Shown here: positions 46,805 to 60,500 of the stretch, piece after piece
How positions within the stretch are numbered: the first letter of the stretch is position 1
Layout: every line of letters begins with the position of its first letter
Origin: Phalacrocorax aristotelis
Taxonomy: Eukaryota > Chordata > Aves > Suliformes > Phalacrocoracidae
Assembly (NCBI RefSeq): GCF_949628215.1
Contig: NW_027441295.1
Span: forward strand, 186,001-250,000
Length of the DNA stretch: 64,000 bases
Direction: 5' to 3'
Notes under the pieces: generated by a model
Seen by the model: the letters and a program-made list of their open reading frames with translations, nothing else
Database searches by the model: none
Told to the model about the DNA's origin: nothing
Translations under genes and position numbers: made by a program

Positions 46805-48480
46805 AACAAACCATCAAGTGCCTCCTCTTCATAAGCAAGCAGGCAAATCCACTCACAAGCACTGCTCTCTGGCAGGAGAGCCCTCACTAACAGTTTAGAT
46901 TAGCAATCAAGACCGGCAAGCACACTTGACAGTAGCACTCAGTTCCAGGAGGACAGAAACGCAGATAAAATCTAGCCACTGCTTCACACCAGGAAAGTGA
47001 TAAATGCCGGTCTTTTGCGTTACGCTGACATGAATGTTAGTAACGGGAGATAAAGGAACTGACCGGCCTCCAGCTGCGTATTAGTGACAGCTGCTTCCAG
47101 CTGGTTCTTTGACTCAAGGCTTACCTGGCCCACAGAACTGCTGGATCCTGCGGAGATGAGCATGCCGTTCTCGTCCTTTAGGAAGCTCCTCTGAGACCAA
47201 TAGGCTGGATCAGAAGCAAAGGCTTTCCTGTGCCCTGGATTCCTAGGGTCACACACGCTTGTGCTGTCGGTGTTCACAGAAGTCACACACCTCCTTCCTG
47301 CATCCTTCTCTCTGTCTGTATTCAAATTACAGCCATAGTATCAAACTACCAGCAATCAGGCTTTCACTAATAATTCATCGTCTGGTCTGCGTTTAAACCC
47401 AGTTCAAGAGCAAGGCACACCACACCGATGGCTGCTGTGGGATAAGCCTGCTCTTGAACCACGTCGGGTGATGCACAGCCCAGGAGTGGGTGACCTGAAC
47501 CAACAGGCACATCAGGAACCGTCACCTGCATTTTTCCCTCTGCCTCACGTATGGGTCACCCACACAGCACAGTGCATTGGGAAACGCTTTTTATTTGAGG
47601 AACAGATGTCATTCAGAAGGAACCGCAGAACATTTCTCTCCGAGCAGCCAAAGGCACTCGTTATCGTGACTGCTTTGGTGAGAACAGCATTCCTGCGATG
47701 GAAACCTGCAAGTTTTGCACAGAAGACAAAAGTACCAACAACATAAGAAACAAATGCAATCTTACTACGAGAAATTCTATTATTTCATATCATTTTCCGA
47801 CTGGCCTAGACTAAGAGGTTACAAGCATTGCCTAACAACTCACAAGAGACTATGGACTGGCTTCTGCCTGGAGCTTGCTTCTTCCCCACCACAAGCTAGT
47901 TATGCTTGGTAACATGGGAAGGGATGAATTGCAGCAAATAAATGGAGTGCGCTGACAACCTTGAGAGTCATCTTCCATGAGAAGGGGTTCTGATGGGGGA
48001 TTAAACTACTTAGTTATCTGCGGCCTTATTTGCACGCTGGGCATGTCCTTGTAGTACAATCTGCCCAAGGTCTTGGTCTTTTCTCATGACAAAAGGACAG
48101 CAGAGAAGGGCAGTAACTGACCTTCATTGCCCTCAAGTCCAAATATACCAGAAATGAGGTTGATTTAGCCCTACCACCTGTAGGAAACTCATCTGACAGC
48201 TACTGGCCTCTTTCCTGCTCTTTATCGTTCTGCCTATTTTTAAGTGAAAGAGGCAGAAACAAAGCAGAAAGATTTCAGCAAGTGGGAAGAGATTACTGTT
48301 TGATCACACAATCAAGTCTATCAAGATGTGTACACCAATAGCTTGATGCTAATCATTGTTTTAGTTTCAGCTCTCTTAAATTCTCTAAACATATTTACCA
48401 TAACGTAAATATATGAATTTTGCATAACAAACATTATCATAACAGAAAAAACTCGCTCTCAACTGGGTTTCTGCTCGTTT
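46805..48480. other. Gap between ERV and last AHCTF1 exon
   Basis: I looked on the minus strand for the next AHCTF1 exons (the long disordered, AT-hook-bearing part) and found none. A minus-strand AATAAA occurs near 47,592. The one exon-like interval is described separately. Confidence 0.5.
47125..47315 (-). CDS. Exon-like ORF, product unknown
   Basis: 191 bp on the minus strand between an acceptor (TTTGAATACAG) and a strong donor (GGCCAG|GTAAGC), open throughout in one frame. The encoded residues (TSVCDPRNPGHRKAF, SQRSFLKDENGMLISAG) have ordinary globular-type composition. They do not match AHCTF1, and the phase does not follow from the exon at 48,486. It may be an exon of another minus-strand gene or a novel 3' exon of the truncated AHCTF1. 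Confidence 0.35.
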
Positions 48481-48485
48481 CCTAC

Positions 48486-48595
48486 CCATAACTCTCTAAC
48501 TTTGGCCAATACACGACTGCTGAAAGGTTCTCTTGGATCCACATTTCCTGCATTAGCTGGTTTTGTTACTGATGAGAATGGCTTTGGTCTTGCGG
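48486..48595 (-). CDS. AHCTF1: AHCTF1: last recognisable exon
   Basis: The exon opens after TTTACAG and encodes ARPKPFSSV ... [10 protein letters not shown], aligning with the SRPKPLSAV ... NNVLSKIGEVW part of human ELYS. It ends at a GTAGGA donor in phase 0. The family continues for about 1,200 more residues, including AT-hooks, none of which I could find downstream. Confidence 0.85.
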
Positions 48596-51500
48596 CTGTA
48601 AAGCACGAGGGAAAAACGATCAGCCTTGTGCAATCAAAGCGATGGTTAGTTGTGCGTTATGTTCCCCCCCAAAATTACCTCCTCTTGGTCCGGATGAAGG
48701 CAGACGGGAAGGCTTGGCTCTCCCTGCAGCCAGCTGCCTCGGACCTCTAGGAAGGGTCTTGCCGTGTTGGCCTGAGAGAGAATTTCTGGCAACTGCTCTC
48801 TGTCTCCAGCGAGGAGCACGATCGTTCTGATGAACAAAAAGCGTAAAGCAAGAAGTTTCACCCGGTATTTTTAGCCAAGCCGAAGGAAGACTGGAATAAC
48901 AACAGAACCTACAGCTATAACTTAAAACCATTCCCGCACTCTGCAGAACCTGATTCTGACACGCTCGTCAGCACCCACAAGTTTCACGTGGCTGACAAAA
49001 CAGCAGCCTTGCCCTTGTTTTTCCTGAAACGCCGCTGTCCCAGGTGACTGAATCTCCAGGGCAACGGCGGGTTACTTTGGACAAAAGGAAGTGAGGATTA
49101 AAACGAGGAAGAGAAAGCTACCTACACTTCCCATCCCCCTGGATGGAAGCTTTCAAATGCAGGACCTAAACCTTCCAAAGCCACCTGGGTAAGTTTGCTT
49201 CCCTGGAGAACTATGGTTCCAGAAAACAGCACATGGATCACAGAACCACAACAGAAGTTCCCATAACACAAAATTTGACCTGCCTATTTTGAGATACAGA
49301 AGTTAGGTAAGAATTTTGGTCCTAAAAGTGGTAAAATGAAAGCTGTGGAATTGCAGACCTCACGCTATAACTTGAGGAAATAATAAAAAGAACAACCCGT
49401 AATGTAAATGTTGCCTGTGGGTTGGCACCCAGAGCTGCGTGCAAGATACCAGAGATGACACACAACACACTCTTCATTCCACAGTGACCCAAACAACTTC
49501 CAATCATCCGAACCCTACATAACGTACGTCGCTGAATATCTGAATGGTAGGAGTGGCTGACAGGAAAGATACTTATTTAATCCTCGGACGCAAACTGTTT
49601 GAAGTGGAGTCAACAACAGCCTGGAACACGGAATTTCCAACTGCACGGGGCAGCTTTGGAGTAGTGACACATTTTGTTCAGCTTTTAGGTTCAGCTGTAA
49701 TGTAAGGTGCAGAGGCTTACTACAAGTATTTCAAAGAAGGGTGTGATAAAGAAAGCAGGATTCTTACTGAGCGCTGTTAAACCGGTTAGTAACCCCTGAG
49801 AGAAACTGGCACACTTGGCAGGACTTTTACGCTTACCATGAGATGAACGTTCATCGCCTGGTTCAGCCGTGCTGCTGCCGTACAGTTGGCACGCTGCAGG
49901 TGCTGGACTAAAAGAATTTCATGACTCTCTAAAAATTTCTCCAAACACTTCTACGAGAAATAACACATTTTAAAACATATATGATGATCCTGCCTCTTCT
50001 CTTGGCAAAGAAGGGATTCAGATTTTCCTCTTGCCCACACTTCCTTGTTCAGAGTCTGTGAAAGGCAGCTTCAGGAAGTCTCCCACTAGTCCCATCTCCC
50101 GACAGATGTCATACATATCTTTTAATAGCTCTTCCTCCTTTAACTGAGCGGCGTCTTCCTGCAGCAGACCCCAAGCCTCTGCCGTGCACCTGTAGTTAAT
50201 TTTTTGAGATGTAAAGGCGTATTAATAGTATAACTAAAAAGATGCACCACAATTATTGTGCTCAAAGTTTAAAGGAAATTTAGGGGATTGTGATTTCTAG
50301 TGTTTGTTCTCCACCTTTCACAGTATTTCAATGCCAAAACGGTGGCATATATTTCTTTACCTGTTGGACAACAGCACAGTGAGGAAAAGCCGCTCTTCAC
50401 AACTGCTTGAGAACGGTGGCTTCATCACCTGCATGTATCTGAGGGCTCGCCTATGCTGTCCTTGGCACATGAGGGACCCAAGAATTCTCACGTGTTGCCA
50501 CGACACAGGTTTGGTTGTAGCTGGGTGAAAGAGCAGGGCCAGGGAATTCTGCAGAAGGGGGAGATCAGGTTTACTAAGATCACAGAATCCCAGGTTGGAA
50601 GGGACCTCAGCAATCATCTAGTCCAACCTATCTGGGAAGAGCCCAGTCTAGACAAGATGGCCCAGTACCCTGTCCAGACGACTCTTGACGGTGTCCAACG
50701 TGGCCGAGTCAACCACTTCCCTGGGGAGATTATTCCAATGGTGACTGTCCTCAGTGTGAAAAATTTCCCTCTGGTGGCCAATCGGAATCTCCCCAAGAGC
50801 AACTTGTGTCCATTCCCCCTTGTCCTCTCCATGGGACTCTGTGTAAAAAGGGAGTCTCCACCTTCTTTGTAGCTGCCCCTGAAGTCCTGGTACACGGGGA
50901 TGAGATCCCCTCTGAGCCTCCTTTTCTCAAGGCTGAACAAACCCAGCTCTCCCAGCCCATCCTCGTATGGCAGCTTCCCAGTCCTCTGATCATCCTGGTG
51001 GCCCCTCTCTGGACCCCTTCCAGCCTGGCCACATCCTCTTTGTATAGAGGGGACCGGAACTGGACACACAAGCACACAACAAAACTGTTCAAAAGTTTCT
51101 TCAGTAAGGGTGAATGTCCTTGATACCGGACAGGTAAATATAAATTCTTTACTATTTGCAGAAAAAAAAAATCAGTTAGCCATACAGAAAAAAAACAGAG
51201 TTTTTTAAAAGGAGTGATTCACACTCGGCTAGGGTAACCAAATCCCCATAGGCAAACATCACTTCTTATAAATACAAGTTATTCTCCCAGACAGGTTGTA
51301 TTAAAATTGTGACAGACAAAGAGCAACCTTCAGCATCAGAAGGAACATGAATTAGATTGAAGAGTCACTTTGGCGGTCTTCTGTCTCAAATCTTGCTGCT
51401 AGGATGGTCATTCGACTATTTAAAGTACCCAAACCACTGCTTTTGAGAAAGTGCTTGACTGCTCTGCTGAGAACAACCTGAACAGACGGCTTTGGCAAGT

Positions 51501-54500
51501 CACACGTCAAGCATTAACGTTGACTTCTTCATTCTCTTAATCCATTTCCTGTCAACGTAATTAAAACCAAACTGCAGATCATCACGTATTCCTGAAGGTG
51601 CTGCTGGAGCAGGATTACAAAAAAAGCTTCCCATGTTTTATCACCTGTTATTAGCTAAGCACCAGGTTTTTAAAGTCATTTGCTAGATCATAGCCTTGTA
51701 CTACAACGTATGCCTAACTAAACCGTCACATGCTTACTTCATAGTCCTTGTGGTCTAGAAGCCAAAATCCTTGAATAAGCTTAACAAGGCCCGAAGGGAT
51801 GGCAAAGGCAGCTGCGAAGGAGTCGACGGAAGCTTCTGTTTTGTTCGGAAAGGAATGTATGATGTCCAGCAGCAAGTAAATTGTCTGATATCAAGTATCT
51901 AATTAAGGCTAATAAATTTGCAAGACCAACAATTTATCACAGGAAATAATATTATTCCTATGATTAATATAATAGGAATAAATAGTAAAAGGAAATAAGA
52001 ATATCATAGTGGTAGGACACAGAAAATACTCATGTATTAGTCTTGCCATTTTATGCTGTTGCAACCTGAAGGTAGCCAGGCCCTAACAACAAAATTGCAT
52101 TCCGAATAAATAACCAGAAAGACAGACTCTCTGATTTCTCTAAGGCATTCAGAAAGGTTGCCTTTCGATATTTAAACAGTTCCGTTGGAAACTCAGGCTC
52201 CCTCTTTAGTCACTGGAGCCACCAGCTGGACATTCAAAACACGTGAACGGCCAATGCTTGATTATTAAAGCAAACAAATTCTACAGTTGGTTTCTTCCCT
52301 CCTTTCCAGCGTATATGAAACAACTGAAATTAGGGTGTCCTTACAGCACAGCTTAGCTCTCAATGATTAAAACTGGATTTAAACCAGTACCTGGATCACT
52401 CATCGGCAGTGTCGTTTTCTCTTTCTGACAGCTGTTTTGGGGGGTCTATTCTCATCAGAGAGCTCCGGGGTGCAACAGCTTTTAAAGCCCCTGCTCTCTA
52501 GGCTCCCCTCTCGGGTCAGGCAACAAACAACCAAAGCAACACAGCGCATTTTGGCAGCTTAAAACTTCAGTTTCTGCCCAATGGCTTTTCTCTTCTCTCT
52601 CTCTTTATTATTCTGTGTGCCTGCTCTTGTAACAGCACAAAAGCAAGCCCTCTTAGCTGTGCTGGAAAATGGATGATTTCAGCAAAATCAGGTCCTGGTA
52701 AACCGCTGTCAGAAATCCTTTTGCTCTGAAGCAGCACATTCTAGTGCATTGCTCGAGGAAGCAGCCGTTTGCTACAGGTATGGGTGCTTCAAAAATGAAA
52801 AACAGTTTACATTTTGAGAAAATCTAAGGGAGCTTTCTACTTTTAACATTGCTTAGTAAACCTGTTTTCTGATATCAGAAAAGACTTTGCAACAAAACAT
52901 TTTAAAAATTCCTAAACAATCCACAGTACAAACAAATAATCAGTGCTTCCTTCCGTGCCTTCATTCTAAACTACATGTTTTCCCTTGCACTGTGTTTGAA
53001 GCATAAATTAGAAAATGCATCGAACGCGTAGGTGACAGACATTTCAGACCCCTGATGCGCGTATACTGGAGGTGTGACAGAAATAACTCCAAGGGATACA
53101 ATTGCATGTTTGTGGCTTTCTTCAACGCCTTCTAGCAAATAGAGCTCCAGCAGTGCCTGGAATGAAAAGGGAAAAGGTTTTTAAAAACTCCTCTCTTTGA
53201 GAAATCATTGGCTTTGGGGGAGGGCTGGGCTGGGGCTGGGGTCTGTGGTGGTGGTGGTTGTTTTCAGGGAACACAACACTCACCCGTAAACTAGGAGGTG
53301 GGTATTTCCCAGTTCCTCCTTCCTCTCTCTGCCACATCTCCTCAACTTGGTCTCCCAACTGGGAAACCATCCCATCGACCGTCAGGCAGTCAGAGTCCCA
53401 TTTTCCTCTGGAACAAAACGTAGCGAGGATTTGACAGAGGAAAACACTAATTCCAGCCTCTCGGTGTCACAGATTTCCTCCAGCCAAAACAAACCCAGCA
53501 AAAGCTCCCACGAGTCCAAGAAAGGAACAAACAGACACAGGCATGATCGTGATTTGAATGAGACTGGAAAGAAATTTCTGAGTCAGATGAAAGGTGTTCA
53601 TTAGATCATAGTGAGCTATTAAAGGAGTTCCAAATAGGAATCCTAGAAGCTCCCTTATTAAGGGGAAAGTTGCAGTTTTCAGTTTTTCTTTTTTGTCGCA
53701 TTACTTGTAATACAAAGGCAGCGTGAGCAAAGCTACCCCAAATCTCACGCCTCCAGCGGGACTGTTCCCACACACAGCGGTGAGACCACAGCACGGAAAT
53801 GTCCGGCTTTGTTCTCAGCACCTCGCTTCTGTTACTGAAAAACAGTCACGGTCACAAAGCTGAGCCCACAGCTGAATTCTGGTACCACCTGAAGCAGCAC
53901 GTTTGTGCCTCTGCACATGCCATCACAGTGACGGAGGGCTGGCCTGTTAAACACTGCATTCCTCAGAAGCCCATCGCAGGCTCCTGCGGGCTGCGACGCC
54001 AGCCTTTCATTTCCCGAGGAGGACGAGCAGAAGCAGCACGCTGGAGGTGGTGCTTCTAAGGAGCCCGTGAGCCTGTACGAGAGTTACCTCAGAAGGAACC
54101 TCAGGAAGAGGAGCTTGAAAGCCAACGCCTGACATAGAGCAGCTTCCACCTGGACTCCTCCTGCAGCACCTTGTTCACGGTGCCACAGCCTGAGCTTCTT
54201 TAGGACTTGCTTTAGTTACAGTACAGGTGCCAAATTAAAATCTGCTCTCACCTAACCCAAGGCACATCACCTGTATGCCAGGGAGCCAGCCCAGGAAAGG
54301 GAGTTCCCGTGAGGAAGGCACTTTTATCCAGTCGCCAGGAGCGCGCTGGCTGTGCCAGCTGCGTGGACCTCTGCCCATCTCCTTAAATGACACGAGGTGC
54401 TTGGGAGTAGGAGATTTGGGCCAATCCCCTTATCGCCATCTACTACTCGTCAAGGAGAGAGATTATTTTTGGTTTTTAAAACATGCTTTCTTCTGTGTCC

Positions 54501-57500
54501 AGAACAATTGCTCTGCAAAGGCCGTGCCTTGCTGACCTGGCCGTGACGGATCCTGTCCTCATCACATGCCCTTTTCCAGTAGTCACAAATCACACAGAAT
54601 AGCCAGTGAATTACGTGCGCTTCAAAGAAACGATGATACCAACAAAGGGCACTAAGCAGAGGTATATATCAACGTTTTAACCCAGGAAAGTAACCTCTGT
54701 GTTCTGCAGAACACGCGCATCACTGAAGTCAAGGCTGTTGCCGGCAAATGCATGAAGCATAGCAAATGCAGCTGTTGATGGAAAAGCCACTCGCTGCCGC
54801 TTCTGAATTTGCAGTGGAACTGTTCTAGAGCTTTCCTGCACATCTTACCTTGATAAACGCTCCAGTTTCTGTCGATGACCCGCGTAGTAGCTCTGAATCA
54901 GAGGATAATTGTAGAAAGGTCTAGAGAAACTCATATCATCACCTACAGGCAATAAATAAGATGTAAGTTAAAGAAGTCATATCATACTTTCAACCTACAG
55001 TTTTTGACTAAAAAAGACACAACACAGAAGCTGAGCATCAAAATCACAGGCCAGCCTCCGACTTTGAAAGAAGCCAATCCTCCTTCTGCCTTTGCTAAAA
55101 GAGACCGAAGACACAGGAGTCAACTCCTTCTTGTCCCAAGCGCCATTTCAAGTTTACAGCTGAGGTCGCATCCAGAACATGTAGTGTCAGCTGAGGTTCA
55201 CTATAAAGAAAAAACCCCAATTCTCAAAGGGAATGGGTGTTTAAACATGTCACGTGAGCATGCGTAAGGCAATTAAGGCTGACAACAGAATTTATAACCC
55301 ATCCAAATGATGAACTATTTCCAAGGTGTATTTTTTCCCCAAACAATCAGTAAAAAGATCAAAACATGCAGGCCATGCTTCTACTGTAAAATCAAGCATT
55401 CCAGTGTCGGTGCTTTAAGAGTTACTTGTTTAAAATCTCAAGTATTTCAAGCTGTGGGCATGAGCAACTCCTTCACTCAGAGGCTTAGTGCTGTTTCTGA
55501 GAAACATCCCGGAAAGAAACTTGGCATCATTCTACACGACGTAGTTGAAAAAAACCCAGTAAAACCTCAATTTCAGCAGCATAACTTCAGCATCTGCTGT
55601 CACTGAACCGGCACGGCTTGGTATTGATGAAGCACTGACAGAACCACGGCTAGGCAGGTGTTCATAGGAGCCACTTACTGCTACAAATGCAGGACAGTTT
55701 ATGCTTACCTGAGCCCTCGGGCAGGAGACGGGACCAACAGAACCAGAGGACCACTCGAGCATACAAAGCTGTGAGGCTGGTTTCTGCCAGCTTCTTTGTC
55801 AAGTCTGCAAAACAGGTAAAAAAAGCTCAAGAGGACTGTTGGTATGCAATTTCTTTTGTTTTGTTTTGTTTTTTAATAAAACTCCCCTCATTGCACTAAA
55901 GTGAAAGTAGAAAAATAACAGGCTAGAAATCTTTGCCTTTGCATTTTTTTCACTCCGTAACACGTCCTTCTCTGAAGAAAAAACCCACAATCACAAGCAA
56001 CCCCTACAGAGACGCAGATTCACTAAAGGTTACATAAAAAAAAGTAGTCTGAACAGTTAAATCCACTCATGGATAAGACATCTGTTTTTCACAGAGCGGA
56101 GATTTTTCCTCTAGCAAAGGGATATTCTCTTTTCTCCTCCATATGCCAAGAACAATTTGTAATAGAAACAGCTACAGAAATTCATGCAACTCACTTCACA
56201 CGTCACTCATTCGTGCTTCCTTTCCTTTTTTAGTAATTTCCAATCCAATACTTGCATGCAATTACGCACTGCTAGCTGACAATCAAAGGGAGTATTTGTC
56301 ACAGTGCCACATCCCGTTGCTGTAATTTCAAGCCGGGTGCTTGCACAGCTCCTTGCTGAACGCAGCCTCCCCACCCACTCGCACCAGCCCCACAACAAAC
56401 TCTTGCCCTGAACTCAACGCGCGTTAAGTGGCAGCCCCAACCCCTCCCATTTAAGCCCCTTCTCCCCGCTACATCTGACTTTCTGCCCATCAGCAAAACC
56501 AACAGCAGCTCCTCTTTCCACAATTACAGCCCCAGCATCATCCCAAATCTTAATAAAACATACCACCGAGTTAGAAATACTGTGACAAACCTTCTCCAGC
56601 CAGCTCGTGGGCTGCTGTTAGAAAGCAGTTTAAGACTCTGCTAAGGTTGCTCAAAAGCAACTGGCGGCGCTGAAGAGCCTGTAACCTCTGCGGGTCAGTG
56701 GAGCTGCAGGAGCTGTCAAACAGCACAACACCTTTTCAAGAGCAAGTATGAAAGCGTTAGCCTGCAGAGCAAGTTCAGAGTCGCAAAGCGCACTTCCAGA
56801 TCTGCGGGCAAGACCATCTACCAGCAGATCACTGAATGAGCTCAGCTGGAAAGAATGACTCTAGGTTTGCAGCATGGCTGCACTAGTACTCACAGATTTG
56901 GTCAAATGCGCCTTTTGTATAGATCACTTTGCTCCATGTCCAGTCAAGGGCAAACTCTACATTAGCAGCAGAACTTGGCTGCTCTCTAAAAAGAGAGAAC
57001 AACAAAGAAATGAATCAAGAATTCCAGACTAAAAAAATATGCAACACAAAAACCACATAAGAAGTGTTACCTTTAGATGTCCAAAGCTTAATGCAGCCAG
57101 TCAGAAGCCCTACAGAACCTGTCTGGGCAGCAGCTGACAAGACCGCCTCTAACTGCTCCTCCTAAACGTAGCAGACAAAAGAAAAGGAGAATCCCACCTG
57201 CTTTCAACATCCCAACCACCAACAATAAGTGCTTGTTTCTAACTGTGCCCTCACTCGGGCATCACAGGCTGGGCTGCTTGTTGCTGGGAGGAGCACAGGA
57301 AACTTTCCCTCTGACATGACAGCTTACCAAAGGCTAATTCTAACCTCCTGCACAGAACCTAATGCTTTGAGGAACTGACGGGGGGAAGGTTGTTCTGAGG
57401 GAACGATGCTTCCTTTTCTCCAGTCTGCCCTCCTTTTCCCAGCTCATCAGGGATCAAAACCCAAACTCAGGACCACGCAGGCAGTTGCACTCATTGATGA

Positions 57501-60500
57501 GAGAGAAGGAACAGCTTTCCCCGACTTTCTCTTCCTGCTCCTAGAGCAGCGCTGTCTTCCTTTCTAGACATTCAGGCCCTGATCGTGCTTCAACGGGAGG
57601 CAACGGTGGGTTTACACGCCCAAGAGGGGACCTCAGACATCACCATTTGCATAAAACTGGCAGGGTACAATTGCAGTTACGCGTGTGGATGGGCAGGAGG
57701 AGCATAAAATGGCCTCTGACACTGAAAGCAGTGCCATGGAAAGCTTAGGAAAGGTCCATCTCTTGACATTCTCAATAAAGACACAGTAAAAGCTCACCTC
57801 CTTCTGGAAGCCGCTGCACGTCATATGAACAACTCCAGAGCTCAGCAAGCACCTGCCATCTGCAGAGACAACGAACGCTGGTCAACATTCCATACTCTCA
57901 CCGTGATGGAAGCACCAGTTTACATTTTTGTCATAGCAGCCCCTGGAAAGGTACAACTGAGTACCCGTTCTCCTCCTCAGAGCACTTAAAACCTTTTTTT
58001 AGAAAAATAATGGCTGAGTGTAGAAATTTTACCTCCGGGGCTATCGAGGTGCTGCGCTTTGAGCTTCAGCCCAGAGTCATTTCATGTGATCACCAGCACC
58101 ACGTCATGGGCTGCGTTACAGAAGCACCCAACCCCCAGACCCAGCCGCCTGTCAGAATGGTGTCACAATAGCACACGCTTTGTCAGTACAATGTGATCAG
58201 AGTTGGGCGGGGGGTGAGTTGGGGTGTTTTGGTTTGGTTGGGTTTGGGTTTTGCGTGACAGCCAATGAACAGGGGAACCAATAATGGCATCTGAGCTCGG
58301 TTTAAGCTTATCACTATTCCAAGCAGTGAAATACCTACCAAAATTATAGGTGCTTGGGTGAAAACACAGCTCAGGGTGTGGATAAGAAGGAGGAACTCTC
58401 CAGCTTAGGCTGCGCTCCTGCACCACAACATCCAGAAGGAGGTTTGGAGCAGTCGTGCTTGTCACAGCGTCCAGTGACCACAGTGCAAAATAGGGGCATC
58501 CCTGAAGGGATTCTTCTGGCCTGAAAGAAAACAAGTGCAGAAGCTAAACGCCGACTTTCCAATGAATTATGGGGAGGGGTACTGAAAACAACTCCATCAA
58601 AATCTACCTTAGTGAGCGTGGCATTTGAGCCTGATACCAGCAAGTAATGTCAAATACACCCAAATAAGTAGATGGTTTTCCCTGGCCGCGTGTATTCACT
58701 TGCCAGCTGAAGACTGAGACACTGGCGTCAGGAGATATGACTGTAAAAGACAAGACATTGTGTCTTATTGGGAGAAAATACAATATACCTGACATTTTCA
58801 AAACACCCCTTTCTATTTTAGCTTCATTCTGCTACATCACTCATGAAACGCAACACTTCAGTAAGAATAATTTTAAACATTTACACCGTAGCAAACACCT
58901 CTGTGATAGGTTTCAGTCATACTGCCCCCCTTTTCGAGTTCCAATTGTCTCCATCCTAAGCCAAATCAAATACACAATTATCAGCTAATCAGGTTTTCCA
59001 TACAGTAAGAGTGGATCAAGATGGTTAGCAAAAAAACCCCCACAAGAATCCCAAAACAAAAAAAGACCCTAGGAAAACATACCTCGCTACTTTTAGAAAG
59101 CATACAAATACTTGTCGTATACACTTGATCACTCAGCTGGCATTATTAATTTCCAGATTTGACTTAATTACAAGTTTTTCGAATAGCTCCTTTCCAGCAC
59201 AGTCAGAATGAAAGAACACAATTATCAGACAAAACAAATACAAAACCCCAAACCCAACAAACAGGAAATTGGAACAAAGAGTTTAACATCAAACATTGAC
59301 CATGTTACACTCGGGTTCTCTCAAGAAGTGGGACGGTCTGTCTCCTCTGGGGAAGGCATGCTCTAGATGTGAGCAAAGTGGGTGGTGCATCCTTTACCCT
59401 GACAGAGCAGGGAACCAGGAGACAGGTCGTTTGGCAAAATGGGTCTCTGTTCTCTGCTGAATTCATCAGTGCTGCTTAGGGAGCCTCCCACGCTTTACTG
59501 TGTTTCATCGTGAACTTCTGTGCCCTTTCGCTTGTGTGAGCCGCTGAAACTGCCTTTGAAGATATCAATTAGTTCCATAAATCAGAAGCCAGCTGCATTT
59601 CTAACCTCAATCCACATCCAACGGTAGCTCATGTGGGCCTACAACCTGAATAGTTTCTGGACAAAAGCTAATTAGGGTCCATCAGAAAAATTACAAGTAT
59701 TTTTCCATGCCTCACACTTCATAAAAAGGGGCTTTTTTGTTGGTTTTGTTGGGTTTGGTTTGGTTTTTTTTGGGGGGTGCGTGTGTTGTTTGGTTTTGAC
59801 AAGTTTTTAGAAGGCCCTCTCCCCAGAATCATGACACAAGTAGAGAAAATCCAAAGGTGTTTTTATTAGGTTTTGACACCCTGTTGTTAGAGGGTGGCAC
59901 CACAAAAGAGGTGGAAGCTGCCTCTTCAGGACTAAGTCAAAGCTAATAAACACAACTAGCCTAGAAAGTCATGCCAGTGCCTCCTTTGTGACCTCAGGCA
60001 TAAGTTAAGGCCAGTAAGAAGAGAGGGAAGGGCATTCACACACCCAGACAAAAGGCTGTGGCAGTTATCTTTCTGTATATCAGTATCTTTCTGTATATCA
60101 GTATCTTTCTCGTAGTGAGGGGCCCAAAACGGTGAACACAGGATTCGAGGTGCAGCCTCACCACCGCCGAGTAGAGGGGGACGATCACTGCCCTACTCCT
60201 GCTGGCCACACTATCTCTCATACAAGCCAGGATGCTGTTGGCCTTCCTGGCCACCCAGGCACACTGCCGGCACATCCAGATGGTTGGGGAAGGTATCAAA
60301 CAGATCTGGCCCCAGGACCGAGCCCTGGGGAACACCACTTGTGACCGGCCGCCAGCTGGAGGCAGATGCAGGCATAGGTTTGAAGAGGGGAAAAAAGAAA
60401 GTTCAGGGAACATTCCTAAGCAATGGAGGGGATGATCTTGCTGTTCAAAGACGAGAGCTGGAGGAATAAAATCACTGACAAGTGTTATAGAGGTGACCCC

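Noticed and set aside
53205-53260. G-rich and GGT-rich run as a regulatory element
   Set aside because: It is a simple low-complexity tract next to an AHCTF1 donor. Nothing in the sequence ties it to regulation.
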